A DNA stretch of 18,288 bases. Origin: Thermococci archaeon. GTDB taxonomy: Archaea; Hadarchaeota; B88-G9. The notes beneath the pieces are model-generated. The model made no database searches. It saw only the letters and a program-made list of their open reading frames with translations, and was not told where the DNA came from. Of this stretch, positions 5,944 through 13,475 are shown piece by piece. A program made the position numbers and the translations under genes. The stretch covers positions 1-18,288 of the forward strand of contig QMUK01000016.1 of assembly GCA_003660555.1 (NCBI GenBank), given 5' to 3'. Every line of letters begins with the position of its first letter. The first letter of the stretch is position 1.

Positions 5944-8906
5944 CCCCTCCTAGTCTTCTTTTTCTTTGCAATGACTTTTTTGCTTGGCCCTTCCGATGGT
6001 CCAGGAGGTGGTACATGATCTACTGTCTCTTGGATTACCCTAACTCTAAGAGTAGCCTCTGATCTCACAGATGTGTCATCTGACAGATGTGCGTAAACTC
6101 TGAGCAGATAAATTCCTGATGGTACTCCCGATGGGGCGAATAAGTTTAACCAGACAGTTTTAGATTCCATGGGAAGTAGGTATATGTCCCTAATTGGGCT
6201 TCCAAGCTCATCGGCAAGCAACACTGGGTATCCCTCCAACGTGAGAGTTTGAGTGAGGATAGTTGGATGGAATCCGACCTCTATTCTCTCAGGTACGTTT
6301 CCGCAGTTTATTACTTCAAATGCTTGTGATTGGGTCATTCCGATTGTTAGTGTTCTTTCCTGTAGTCTCTTGGCTCCTCTCAATCTGTCCTCTGGAGTGA
6401 AGTGGCCCATGGGTATGACGTGAGTTACTAGTACTCCTTTGATTTCCTTAACGTTGGTGTCCATTCTGACTTGTGCCGAACAATTCACTGGTTCGACTGT
6501 GACGTTTGGAGGAACTGCAGAGAGATTCACCCTAGTCAGAAAGTCGACCCAAGTTATCATCCTAGAGGGCTCAGTGTATTTAGGAGGTCTGATCTTGAAT
6601 CTCAGTATAACTTGTTCCCCTGGATCTAAAGTTAGATTCGGTAAACCATTACCATTTGTGTCCCCTATCCTGTTTCCGCTTTGATCCTCTATTACAATTG
6701 ACCAATATGGTGGTTTGCTAAGGGATATCTCCACAATTTCTTGGTAGTTATCGCAATTCTGGATATAGATCTCGTGTATGGCTTCCTCAGGTGAGTGACA
6801 ATCAGTTTCTGGTGAGGAACTCTTCGAGGAAACTTTAGGCTCTGCTAGGATGCAACAATACCCTGGTGGTGGGGGTGGTGGAGGCTGAAATATTTCTCTA
6901 CAGAGGCCGAACCTACTGCGGTCTCCTCTATTGGTGACCCAGAGGCCTATGTATTGATCAACGCTCCCTGGTTGCTCCCATATTCTAACTTCAGAGGAGC
7001 TCTTCCCTACTATCTCTATCCTAGAATCTCCGTCTATGTCTGCTAGCAGCACATCTGACGCGTGTGAGTTGCTTGTTCTCATGCCGTTTAACTGCATGGG
7101 CCAACCTGGCAATGGAGTGCCATCGTGATTTAGGATTACTACTCCGTCCACAGACCATGGGGGAGACCAGACGTAAGTGGCTATTTCAACGTCTCCGTCT
7201 CCGTTAACGTCTCCAAGTGCTGGAGCTATTTCATATAAAGATCCTCCACAATACCCGGATCCCAAATCTACTGGGAATCCTGGGAGTTCGGTTCCAGTAT
7301 TTGCGTCTATGAGGTGGAGATCCCCTCCACACCAATCATCATGTATCGCTACTTCATAGCTTCCATTTCCGTCAAAGTCACATATTGACGGGAAAGTCTG
7401 ACCGTCGAAGTCAGAGTCGGAGAAACAGAATCTCAGAGAACAATCGTGGTCGTAAGAGACTAATCCTCTGCACGGATTGCCGGAAGAGTTCCAGAAGAAC
7501 TCGTAGTAATTATCTCCGTCTACGTCAAGTCCTATGGGCCCTGTCTCATTGTTGCTACCTGTCGCTGTGGTACAGAATTCAGTGCCGTCTTGCTCCCATA
7601 TATACAATCTGGAGTAATCCGTCGTGAATAACTCTAGCACGTTGTCTGAATCAACGTCCCCTATTACTATTGGGTTGTTGAAGGATCCTGAGGGGTTAGG
7701 CCAGCCAGGATAAGTGGAATAAGACGATCCGTCCCAATACCAAACCTTAGCTCCACTTCCTCCAACTATTATCTCCATGTCTCCATCGTTGTCCAGATCT
7801 GCTAGGCTTAGGTCTGAGTCATAACAACCCCCAGGTACTGAGAACCCAGAGCCCGTATCGGGATTGCCAGAAGTGTCGTAAACGAGCATTTGGTTAGTTC
7901 CGGTGCAAACCACTATTTCGACCTCTCCATCACCATCCGTGTCTCCCACAGCTGGGCAGGAATCGTTGCACCCAGGGATAGTAAATAACAAAGTGCCATC
8001 TGTATCGTACACGTCTATTCCAGGACCAGTCCCGAACATGGGGCATCTGTTTATTATTATCTCATATCCTGGATCTGAATCAATTTCTTGATGCAAGTAG
8101 GCTCCGTGTACTCCTCCTACCCATATAGTTCTCTCCAGAGATTGCATTAACTCTACTTTCCTGTTACCGAGGCTTAGTCCCGGAGCGAGTATTCTTGGTA
8201 AACCCGGATCTCCAAACATCTTACTATACTTCGGATGTGGACCGAACTCTATTTCCAGCCGAGAAACATTGAATTCTCTGAAAATTATTGGGTCGTCTCT
8301 ACTTTCATCGAAGGAATAGGTCTCGACCGTTAACTTCCTTGCCTGAATCACTATCTTCCTAACTGGGAACACTTCCGCTTTAATTCCGTTCACATTCACG
8401 TCAATAGGAATCCCTCTGAATATTGCTTGAGGGAACGGTATTTCGTCTTCTATATCTGAGAATTCGTTTTCCCTTCTTCCTGTAGTTAATTCCACCACTT
8501 CACCCTTATCTGTCCTTAGTTTAACCATCCATATCTTCGTTGGAACTTTACCCTCTACCTTAATTCCCTTGGAAGTTAGCTGACCTAACATCTCTTTCGC
8601 CCAATCCACGTCTGGGTTTCTGGGAATCTCAAGTACTGGGAGAGTCCTCTCATCTCCCTCCACTTGCAACGTTGGTACTCGGAAGGTTCCTTCTATCAAA
8701 GTTCCTGTGTCGTCTTCAATAGTCACTTGTATTTCGCTTCCTTTCTCTGCGAATACTCTTGCTGAAACAAATAGTTTTGGCCAAAATCCTAGAGTTTTTC
8801 TGTTCTCTAATCTGGGTAGTTCCCCAGAAAGGGATACTTGCACTAAAGTAGTTGTGGACAACATGAACACCATTGCCATGGCCAGTAAACTCCTTTTCCC
8901 GACCAA
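5940..8906 (-). CDS. Large secreted FG-GAP/VCBS-type beta-propeller protein
   Basis: A 988-residue exported protein of unknown function. Residues 1-28 form a signal peptide (basic start, hydrophobic core [16 protein letters not shown]). Residues 30-255 are beta-rich and unrecognised. Residues 259-645 hold about eight FG-GAP/VCBS-like blades with calcium-binding Asp loops, for example [14 protein letters not shown] (320-333), [14 protein letters not shown] (368-381), [12 protein letters not shown] (565-576) and [13 protein letters not shown] (621-633). A Pro tract (675-681) leads to a beta-rich C-terminal region of about 300 residues, likely Ig-like domains ([19 protein letters not shown]), ending in a basic KKKKTRRG tail. 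About 19 Cys residues, most of them in the propeller, suggest disulfides. I see no C-terminal membrane segment. The start is TTG at 8906, after a G6 run that acts as SD. A role in adhesion or the cell surface is inferred from the architecture. Confidence 0.82.
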   Translation of the reverse strand: MVGKRSLLAMAMVFMLSTTTLVQVSLSGELPRLENRKTLGFWPKLFVSARVFAEKGSEIQVTIEDDTGTLIEGTFRVPTLQVEGDERTLPVLEIPRNPDVDWAKEMLGQLTSKGIKVEGKVPTKIWMVKLRTDKGEVVELTTGRRENEFSDIEDEIPFPQAIFRGIPIDVNVNGIKAEVFPVRKIVIQARKLTVETYSFDESRDDPIIFREFNVSRLEIEFGPHPKYSKMFGDPGLPRILAPGLSLGNRKVELMQSLERTIWVGGVHGAYLHQEIDSDPGYEIIINRCPMFGTGPGIDVYDTDGTLLFTIPGCNDSCPAVGDTDGDGEVEIVVCTGTNQMLVYDTSGNPDTGSGFSVPGGCYDSDLSLADLDNDGDMEIIVGGSGAKVWYWDGSSYSTYPGWPNPSGSFNNPIVIGDVDSDNVLELFTTDYSRLYIWEQDGTEFCTTATGSNNETGPIGLDVDGDNYYEFFWNSSGNPCRGLVSYDHDCSLRFCFSDSDFDGQTFPSICDFDGNGSYEVAIHDDWCGGDLHLIDANTGTELPGFPVDLGSGYCGGSLYEIAPALGDVNGDGDVEIATYVWSPPWSVDGVVILNHDGTPLPGWPMQLNGMRTSNSHASDVLLADIDGDSRIEIVGKSSSEVRIWEQPGSVDQYIGLWVTNRGDRSRFGLCREIFQPPPPPPPGYCCILAEPKVSSKSSSPETDCHSPEEAIHEIYIQNCDNYQEIVEISLSKPPYWSIVIEDQSGNRIGDTNGNGLPNLTLDPGEQVILRFKIRPPKYTEPSRMITWVDFLTRVNLSAVPPNVTVEPVNCSAQVRMDTNVKEIKGVLVTHVIPMGHFTPEDRLRGAKRLQERTLTIGMTQSQAFEVINCGNVPERIEVGFHPTILTQTLTLEGYPVLLADELGSPIRDIYLLPMESKTVWLNLFAPSGVPSGIYLLRVYAHLSDDTSVRSEATLRVRVIQETVDHVPPPGPSEGPSKKVIAKKKKTRRG

Positions 8907-8953
8907 GTTTTTCCCCCCTTCGCTTGATTGGGGTGATGAATCGCATTCTGAAG

Positions 8954-8965
8954 TTAAATATTTTT
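8954..8965 (-). promoter_or_regulatory. TATA-like element for the propeller protein gene
   Basis: On the minus strand the sequence reads AAAAATATTTAA, centred about 50 bp before the TTG at 8906. It predicts a leader of roughly 25 bases carrying the G-rich SD. Confidence 0.45.
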
Positions 8966-9010
8966 CCCTGGATGGTTTAAGTTAGTCCCGCGATTGTTCC
9001 GGATAGCCAA

Positions 9011-9038
9011 TTCCTAGATGCTGTACAGCAGTTCCTAG
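9011..9038. repeat. Palindrome flanked by direct repeats, operator-like
   Basis: A perfect 12-bp palindrome (9019-9030) lies between two TTCCTAG heptamers 21 bp apart, which is two helical turns. The outer CTAG units can also pair with each other, so the element could be a dimeric-protein operator or a small RNA hairpin. No binding protein can be named. Confidence 0.45.
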
Positions 9039-9185
9039 CTTCGACCCAATACTTAGATGTTACAATTTCTCCCATGAGTGATCGATTAATTTGTTGCATG
9101 AGTGACATAGAGCGTTTTCGATGATGAATGGTGGAGGTACATGGGATTCATCTCACTTTGGCTCCGGTTTTCGCCATAGGTAAAA

Positions 9186-9192
9186 TTTATAT
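9186..9192 (+). promoter_or_regulatory. TATA element for the secE-spt5-ribosomal operon
   Basis: TTTATAT centred about 35 bp ahead of the secE ATG predicts a transcript start near 9215 and a leader under 10 bases. This is the only strong promoter-like element seen ahead of the eight-gene plus-strand block. Confidence 0.6.
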
Positions 9193-9223
9193 TCAGTTTC
9201 TCTTACTACACCCGGGCTTCTCA

Positions 9224-9391
9224 ATGGGGAAAGTGGAATTCCTTAAACAATGCTACAGAACACTCATGTTAACCAGAAAGCCAACAAATGAGGAGTTCAA
9301 GAGGGTAGCTAAAATAACCGGGGCAGGGATAATCATAGTCGGACTGATAGGATTCCTAGTACGCGTGATATCTCAAATGCTCTCGGGATAG
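9224..9391 (+). CDS. secE: Preprotein translocase subunit SecE (Sec61 gamma)
   Basis: A 55-residue single-span subunit of the SecYE translocon that braces SecY in the membrane. An amphipathic cytoplasmic helix (VEFLKQCYRTLMLTRKPTNEEF) is followed by the family signature, here TRKPTNEEFKRVAKITGAG, and one transmembrane helix (IIIVGLIGFLVRVISQML, about 36-53). The length and the P-x-x-x-E-F motif match archaeal SecE/Sec61 gamma. I use the ATG at 9224. The frame is open back to a GTG at 9128, but that extension is unlike SecE and lies upstream of the predicted promoter. It lies directly upstream of spt5, the usual archaeal arrangement. Confidence 0.88.
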   Translation: MGKVEFLKQCYRTLMLTRKPTNEEFKRVAKITGAGIIIVGLIGFLVRVISQMLSG

Positions 9392-9400
9392 GGGAGAAAA

Positions 9401-9877
9401 ATGTCTGAAGGAAATAGTAAAAGCAAAATATTTGCTATTAGAACAACAATAGGCCAAGAGAAAAATGTGATAAGGATGATAGAGGCAAAAAGCAGGAGCA
9501 AACAGCTTGAGATATACTCTCTCTTCTCTCCCGATGAGCTAAGGGGATACGTTTTAGTGGAAGCTCCTGAGAGGAGAGATGTCCTAGAAGCCATGGCAGG
9601 AATCCCCCATGCGAAGGGTGTATTAGAGGGGGAAGTTCCGTTTTCGGAAATAGAACATTTCTTGGAGGAGAAACCTCCAATAAAGGGATTAGATATAGGA
9701 GACATCGTCGAACTGATAAGTGGTCCATTCAAAGGAGAGAAAGCAAAGGTTATAAGAGTGGACAAAGGGAAGGAGGAAGTAACCATAGAATTAATAGAGG
9801 CGACGGTGCCAATTCCGGTGACAGTGAAAGCCGATTACGTCAGGATATTAGAGAAGAAGGAGGAAGAGGAGATTTAA
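9401..9877 (+). CDS. spt5: Transcription elongation factor Spt5 (NusG-like)
   Basis: Binds the RNA polymerase clamp, together with Spt4, and raises elongation processivity. The 158-residue protein has an NGN domain (about 8-90; KIFAIRTTIGQEKNVIRMI at the start, then YSLFSPDELRGYVLVEA and the GIPHAKGVL loop) and a KOW domain (about 97-150; GDIVELISGPFKGEKAKV). It ends in an acidic LEKKEEEEI tail. Domain order and size are those of archaeal Spt5. The ATG at 9401 follows GGGGAG with proper spacing, 9 bp after secE. Spt4 is not in the window. Confidence 0.93.
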   Translation: MSEGNSKSKIFAIRTTIGQEKNVIRMIEAKSRSKQLEIYSLFSPDELRGYVLVEAPERRDVLEAMAGIPHAKGVLEGEVPFSEIEHFLEEKPPIKGLDIGDIVELISGPFKGEKAKVIRVDKGKEEVTIELIEATVPIPVTVKADYVRILEKKEEEEI

Positions 9878-9904
9878 TCTAGCTAGTGCTAGGGAGTGAT
9901 GACA

Positions 9905-10399
9905 ATGGGAGAAGCCACAGTAGAAGTGTTGATAGAGGGGGGGAAGGCAACACCTGGTCCACCTTTAGGACCCGCGTTGGGTCCTCTTGGAGTCAACATA
10001 GGAAAAGTGGTAGCAGAAATAAATGAGGTAACGAAAGAATATGAAGGAATGAAAGTTCCAGTGAAGGTGATAGTGGATACAGATACCAGAGAGTACAGAA
10101 TAGAAGTTGGACTACCCCCTGTATCAGCACTGATTAAGAAAGAGATTGGAATAGAGAAGGGTTCTTCGGAACCTGGTAGTAAGACTGTTGGGGATCTACC
10201 ATTAGAGAAGGCCATAGACATAGCTAAGAAGAAATTGGAATCTATGCTGTCATATGACCTAAAGGGTGCAACTAAGGAAGTTTTAGGAACTTGCGTTAGC
10301 ATGGGTGTGACTGTAAATGGAAAAGACCCGAGGGAGGTTCAAAAGGAAATAGATGAGGGAATGTACGATGAGCTATTCGAAAGTAATGAGAAGGAGTGA
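9905..10399 (+). CDS. rpl11: Large-subunit ribosomal protein uL11
   Basis: Binds the GTPase-associated centre of 23S rRNA at the base of the L12 stalk. The N-terminal domain opens with [20 protein letters not shown], the signature Pro/Gly-rich segment. The C-terminal RNA-binding domain follows (about 75-145: [16 protein letters not shown], then [19 protein letters not shown]). It has 164 residues, normal for the archaeal form with its acidic end. Of the three in-frame starts (GTG 9896, ATG 9899, ATG 9905) I choose the last, because GGGAGTGA (9892-9899) is then spaced properly. It lies between spt5 and L1, the conserved order. Confidence 0.96.
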   Translation: MGEATVEVLIEGGKATPGPPLGPALGPLGVNIGKVVAEINEVTKEYEGMKVPVKVIVDTDTREYRIEVGLPPVSALIKKEIGIEKGSSEPGSKTVGDLPLEKAIDIAKKKLESMLSYDLKGATKEVLGTCVSMGVTVNGKDPREVQKEIDEGMYDELFESNEKE

Positions 10400-10405
10400 T
10401 CTGCA

Positions 10406-11053
10406 ATGACTTATAATAAGGAAGCCATACTAGAGGCTGTAGAAAGGGCAATCAAGGAGGCAAAGGAGCGTAAGTTCAAACAGAGTGTGGAGCTACTAAT
10501 CGGGTTGAGAGACTTGGATTTAAAGAAGCCTGAGAATAGGATAAACACGGAAGTAGTCCTCCCTCATGGCAGAGGGAAGGAAGTTAAAGTTGGTGTAATA
10601 GCCTCTGGGGATTTGCTTCAAAAAGGAAAAGAGATGGGACTAGAAACAATATCTAAGGAAGATTTACAAAAATTGGCCGAGGATAAGAGGAGGGCGAAAA
10701 AACTAGCCAAGAGAATAGACTTCTTCATAGCTCAAGCTGACTTAATGCCACTAGTTGGTAGATTCCTAGGGCCCGTGCTTGGCCCTAGGGGAAAAATGCC
10801 TAAACCAGTACCTCCTGTAGCAGAATTAACACCTATGGTAGAGAAATTGAAGAGGACAGTCAGGATGAGGGTAAAGGACAACCCCGCAATAAACTTGCCT
10901 GTTGGATCAGAGGACATGGATCCAAGAGAAATTGCTGAAAACGTGGTGGCTGTATTGGATCACCTAGAAGGAATTCTACCCAAAGGGAGACATAATATAT
11001 CGTCCATTCACGTTAAAACCACAATGGGACCTTCCATTAAAGTGGAGGTGTGA
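10406..11053 (+). CDS. rpl1: Large-subunit ribosomal protein uL1
   Basis: Forms the L1 stalk that handles exit-site tRNA. The 215-residue protein has the bipartite L1 fold: N- and C-terminal strands of domain I around a Rossmann-like domain II. Recognisable stretches include VELLIGLRDLDLKKPENRI, VVLPHGRG, VGRFLGPVLGPRGKMPKPVP (about 117-136, the rRNA/mRNA-contact segment) and the C-terminal SSIHVKTTMGPSIKVEV. The SD is GGAGTGATC, which contains the stop codon of L11. In some archaea L1 represses its own operon by binding mRNA near its start; I did not identify a mimic hairpin here. Confidence 0.96.
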   Translation: MTYNKEAILEAVERAIKEAKERKFKQSVELLIGLRDLDLKKPENRINTEVVLPHGRGKEVKVGVIASGDLLQKGKEMGLETISKEDLQKLAEDKRRAKKLAKRIDFFIAQADLMPLVGRFLGPVLGPRGKMPKPVPPVAELTPMVEKLKRTVRMRVKDNPAINLPVGSEDMDPREIAENVVAVLDHLEGILPKGRHNISSIHVKTTMGPSIKVEV

Positions 11054-11055
11054 CC

Positions 11056-12063
11056 TTGAGAGTCGCAGAGTGGAAGATAAGGGAAGTAGAGAAGATAAAG
11101 GAACTGATAAAGAGCCATAGGGTCATAGGTGTAGCGAGGCTCTCCGGAATACCTGCGAGAAAAATGCAGGAGATAAGGAGAGAGTTAAGGGGAAAAGCCA
11201 AAATAAGAGTGTCTAGGAAGACGTTGATGAGACTTGCTCTCAGAGAGTGCGAGAAGAATGGTAAGAGTGGGATTAGCAAACTAGAGAACTTCTTAGATGG
11301 AGAATGTAGCCTGATCTTCACTGAGATGAATCCATTGGAGCTGAACTCCTATCTGGAAAGTAAGAAGTCCAGAGCTCCAGCAAAACCTGGTTCCATTATG
11401 CCTGCAGATGTGATAATCCCTGAGGGAGAGACGAATCTTCCTCCAGGTCCTGTAGTTACAGATCTAAAAGTAATGGGTGTTCCAGCGGACATTAAGAGGG
11501 GGAAAGTGATAATAACTAAGGAAAGCATATTAGCAAAGAAAGGAGAGAAGATTAGCGAGAAAAAGGCTGAGATAATAAATGCTCTTGACCTAAGCCCAAT
11601 AGTAGTCGGGCTAGAGCTCCTAGCAGCATACGACGACGGTGTGATATTCACTAAGGAGGTTTTGGGTCTTAGGAAGGAAGATTTCCTAGAGGATCTAAGG
11701 ACTGCGTTCTCGAGGGCATTGAACCTTTCGATTGGAATATGCTATCCAACGGAGCATAACATAGGACACCTATTGAGTTCCGCTTTCGTAAAGGCCAAAG
11801 CACTGGCAATAGAGGCTGGAATAATAACTCCCGAGGTAATCAAGGAGCTAGTGGCGAGTGCGTATATTAAAATGCTCTCTTTAGCATCAAAACTACCTAA
11901 GGATGCTTTGGATAAGGAATTAGAAGAAGCTACTTCCGGAATCACCAAAAAAGTAGATAAAAAAAGAAAGATAGAGAGAAAGGAGGAAGAGGAGGAGAAG
12001 GAAGAGGAAGAAGAGAAGGAAGAGGAGGAAGCTATGGAGGGGCTAGCTGCTCTGTTTGGATGA
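11056..12063 (+). CDS. rpl10: Large-subunit ribosomal stalk protein uL10 (P0)
   Basis: Anchors the L12 dimers to 23S rRNA. The 335-residue protein has the archaeal P0 layout: an N-terminal rRNA-binding domain (WKIREVEKIKELIKSHRVIGVARLSGIP ahead of KTLMRLAL), the archaeal insertion domain (about 105-180; LPPGPVVTDLKVMGVPADI), C-terminal helices for L12 dimers (about 230-290) and a Lys/Glu-rich tail ending [11 protein letters not shown], the factor-binding tip shared with L12. TTG 11056 is preferred over GTG 11050 because GGAGGTG (11044-11050) then sits five bases upstream; the SD overlaps the last codons and stop of L1. The final 51 bases are identical to the 3' end of rpl12. Confidence 0.95.
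   Translation: MRVAEWKIREVEKIKELIKSHRVIGVARLSGIPARKMQEIRRELRGKAKIRVSRKTLMRLALRECEKNGKSGISKLENFLDGECSLIFTEMNPLELNSYLESKKSRAPAKPGSIMPADVIIPEGETNLPPGPVVTDLKVMGVPADIKRGKVIITKESILAKKGEKISEKKAEIINALDLSPIVVGLELLAAYDDGVIFTKEVLGLRKEDFLEDLRTAFSRALNLSIGICYPTEHNIGHLLSSAFVKAKALAIEAGIITPEVIKELVASAYIKMLSLASKLPKDALDKELEEATSGITKKVDKKRKIERKEEEEEKEEEEEKEEEEAMEGLAALFG
12013..12063 (+). repeat. 51-bp direct repeat, copy in the rpl10 3' end
   Basis: The last 51 bases of rpl10, including the stop codon, are identical to 12343-12393 at the end of rpl12. Identity stops at the preceding base. The repeat encodes an acidic run and the MEGLAALFG tip. The exact DNA match goes beyond protein conservation and suggests gene conversion or recent homogenisation. 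Confidence 0.9.
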
Positions 12064-12081
12064 CTCTAGGAGGTGTTTATT

Positions 12082-12393
12082 ATGGAATACGTGTACGCGG
12101 CCTTGATATTGCATAGTCTTGGAAAAGAAATAAACGAAGAGAACGTTAAGAAGATTTTGGAGGCTGCAGGAGCTGAAGTGGATGAAGCTAGAGTGAAAGC
12201 ATTAGTGTCCGCTTTAGAGGGTGTAGACATAGAGGAAGCAATATCCTCGGCCTCTGTCTCAGCGGTACAGCCACCTACCGTAGAGTCCAAGGAAGAGAAG
12301 GAGGAGAAAGAGGAGGAGGAGAAAGAAGAGGAGGAAGAGGAGGAGAAGGAAGAGGAGGAAGCTATGGAGGGGCTAGCTGCTCTGTTTGGATGA
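12082..12393 (+). CDS. rpl12: Ribosomal stalk protein L12 (P1-type, archaeal)
   Basis: Forms the flexible stalk dimers that recruit translation GTPases. The 103-residue protein has the archaeal P1 N-terminal dimerisation domain ([20 protein letters not shown], then [22 protein letters not shown], about 1-60), a hinge ([14 protein letters not shown]) and a highly acidic Glu/Lys run ending MEGLAALFG. The ATG at 12082 follows AGGAGGTG (12068-12075) with ideal spacing; an upstream in-frame GTG (12073) lies within that SD and is rejected. Its final 51 bases duplicate those of rpl10. Confidence 0.95.
   Translation: MEYVYAALILHSLGKEINEENVKKILEAAGAEVDEARVKALVSALEGVDIEEAISSASVSAVQPPTVESKEEKEEKEEEEKEEEEEEEKEEEEAMEGLAALFG
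12343..12393 (+). repeat. 51-bp direct repeat, copy in the rpl12 3' end
   Basis: Second copy of the exact repeat described at 12013-12063, 330 bp downstream and in the same reading frame relative to its gene. Recombination between copies would delete 330 bp and leave an in-frame L10 tail, removing L12. Confidence 0.9.
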
Positions 12394-12400
12394 TACGAAG

Positions 12401-13471
12401 ATGAAGATATGCCTAATAGGTAAGTATCCTCCAGAGAGAGGCGGAATCTCTACTCACCTGAGGATACTCAAGAGAGGATTAGAAGAGAGAGGACATGAGG
12501 TCACAGTAGTGACTTACGCTGGGAACAGTAAAGAGAAAAATGTAATCAGCGTTCCCATACCTAAGTACCCCTTCGCAAGAGGCTTGTCCTTTACCTTTTC
12601 CTCTATTCCATTGATCCTGAAGAAACACATTGACACAGAGAAGTTCGACTTAATTCATTCTCACTACTTGGTTCCTCCTGGGATAGTTGGTGGTCTCTCC
12701 TCTAAGGTATTGAGGGTGCCCAGTATAGTAACAGCTCATGGATCAGACGTTTATATTTTGTCGAAGTCCAAAGCAGGAAGATCCATGGTGCGCTTAAGTT
12801 TCGAACTGAACGACGTGGCAATAGGAGTGAGTTCCAACTTGGTGAGAGAAATGTTCAAGCTAGGCGCTAGGAACGTGAAGTTGATCAGACACGGTGTACC
12901 AAAACCTGAAATTTCCGATAAAAGACCTAGAGAAGATTTGGGGATAGAAGGATTTACTCTATCGTTCGTGGGGAATCTAGTGCCTCAAAAGGGTATCAAG
13001 TATCTTCTAGAAGCTATAGAGTCAACAGATGGTGTGAATTTGATGATACTCGGGGATGGTCCAGAGAAAAGGAGGATACTAACTAAATGGAGAGATCTAA
13101 TTGGAGAAAGAGTTTTCATCCTGAGGGATTACCTCCCGGGAGATGTCATAGATGACTCGGATGCTCTAGTGCTCCCATCGATATCGGAGAGCTTTGGATT
13201 GGTACTTCTAGAAGCTATGTCTCTCTCTAAACCGGTACTGGCCTCAAAAGTTGGCGGAATACCCGAGATAGTAATAGATGGAGTAAATGGAATACTCTTC
13301 CGCCCCAGAGACGTTCACTCAATTAGAAAAGCAATAAACACCCTGAAGATGGATGAAAATTTGAGGAAACGAATGGGGAGAGAGGGAGAGAAGATTTGGA
13401 GGAGCAAATACACTCCGGAGGAGATGTTAAATAACGTCTTAGAGGTATATTTGGGTCTGATAGAGGGTTAA
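12401..13471 (+). CDS. GT4-family (GT-B fold) glycosyltransferase
   Basis: A retaining nucleotide-sugar glycosyltransferase of 356 residues. The N-terminal acceptor domain opens MKICLIGKYPPERGGISTHL, with the Gly-Gly-x-x-x-His loop typical of GT4 enzymes, and continues with SHYLVPPGIVGGLSSKV and AHGSDVYIL. The C-terminal donor domain has FVGNLVPQKGIKYLLEAI, LMILGDGPEKRRI and the EX7E motif, Glu263 and Glu271 in SESFGLVLLEAM. The acceptor and sugar cannot be told; candidates include S-layer glycan, glycolipid or compatible-solute synthesis. I use the ATG at 12401, seven bases after the rpl12 stop, instead of the overlapping TTG at 12386. With no promoter visible in the gap, it is probably co-transcribed with the ribosomal genes. 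Confidence 0.88.
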   Translation: MKICLIGKYPPERGGISTHLRILKRGLEERGHEVTVVTYAGNSKEKNVISVPIPKYPFARGLSFTFSSIPLILKKHIDTEKFDLIHSHYLVPPGIVGGLSSKVLRVPSIVTAHGSDVYILSKSKAGRSMVRLSFELNDVAIGVSSNLVREMFKLGARNVKLIRHGVPKPEISDKRPREDLGIEGFTLSFVGNLVPQKGIKYLLEAIESTDGVNLMILGDGPEKRRILTKWRDLIGERVFILRDYLPGDVIDDSDALVLPSISESFGLVLLEAMSLSKPVLASKVGGIPEIVIDGVNGILFRPRDVHSIRKAINTLKMDENLRKRMGREGEKIWRSKYTPEEMLNNVLEVYLGLIEG

Positions 13472-13475
13472 GGAA

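Larger units (their letters stand above)
8907..9223. other. 317-bp non-coding gap with repeats, a palindrome and two promoters
   Basis: The gap holds the leftward promoter of the propeller gene (about 8954-8965) and the rightward secE promoter (9186-9192). Between them are a perfect 12-bp palindrome TGCTGTACAGCA (9019-9030) flanked by direct copies of TTCCTAG (9011-9017, 9032-9038); an imperfect repeat starting CCAAT and containing TAGATG (9007-9027 and 9046-9064); and two copies of CATGAGTGA (9073-9081, 9097-9105). A 43-codon minus frame (8977-9108) is open but has no SD. I find no convincing tRNA, C/D-box sRNA or known RNA. It could be a regulator-binding region, a small RNA gene or a remnant. 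Confidence 0.5.

Noticed and set aside
8932-8951. C-box-like GTGATGA followed by D-box CTGA, a possible C/D sRNA
   Set aside because: Only about nine bases separate the boxes, no C'/D' pair or terminal stem follows, and it overlaps the propeller gene promoter.
9030-9062. TTCGACCC as a T-loop of a tRNA
   Set aside because: No flanking stem complementarity, anticodon arm or acceptor pairing could be built on either strand.
9121-9127. ATGATGA resembling a C box
   Set aside because: No CTGA D box occurs within a suitable distance downstream.
9074-9183. Two tiny plus-strand ORFs (16 and 20 codons) ahead of secE
   Set aside because: Neither has an SD or correctly spaced TATA element; they look like chance frames.
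9128-9223. Upstream extension of the secE reading frame to a GTG at 9128
   Set aside because: The extra 32 residues are not SecE-like, and the likely promoter (9186-9192) lies inside the extension.
11970-12362. GAGGAA-type purine runs as a tandem repeat or CRISPR-like array
   Set aside because: These are Glu/Lys codon runs of the L10 and L12 acidic tails; unit length is irregular and there are no spacers. Only the exact 51-bp match is kept.
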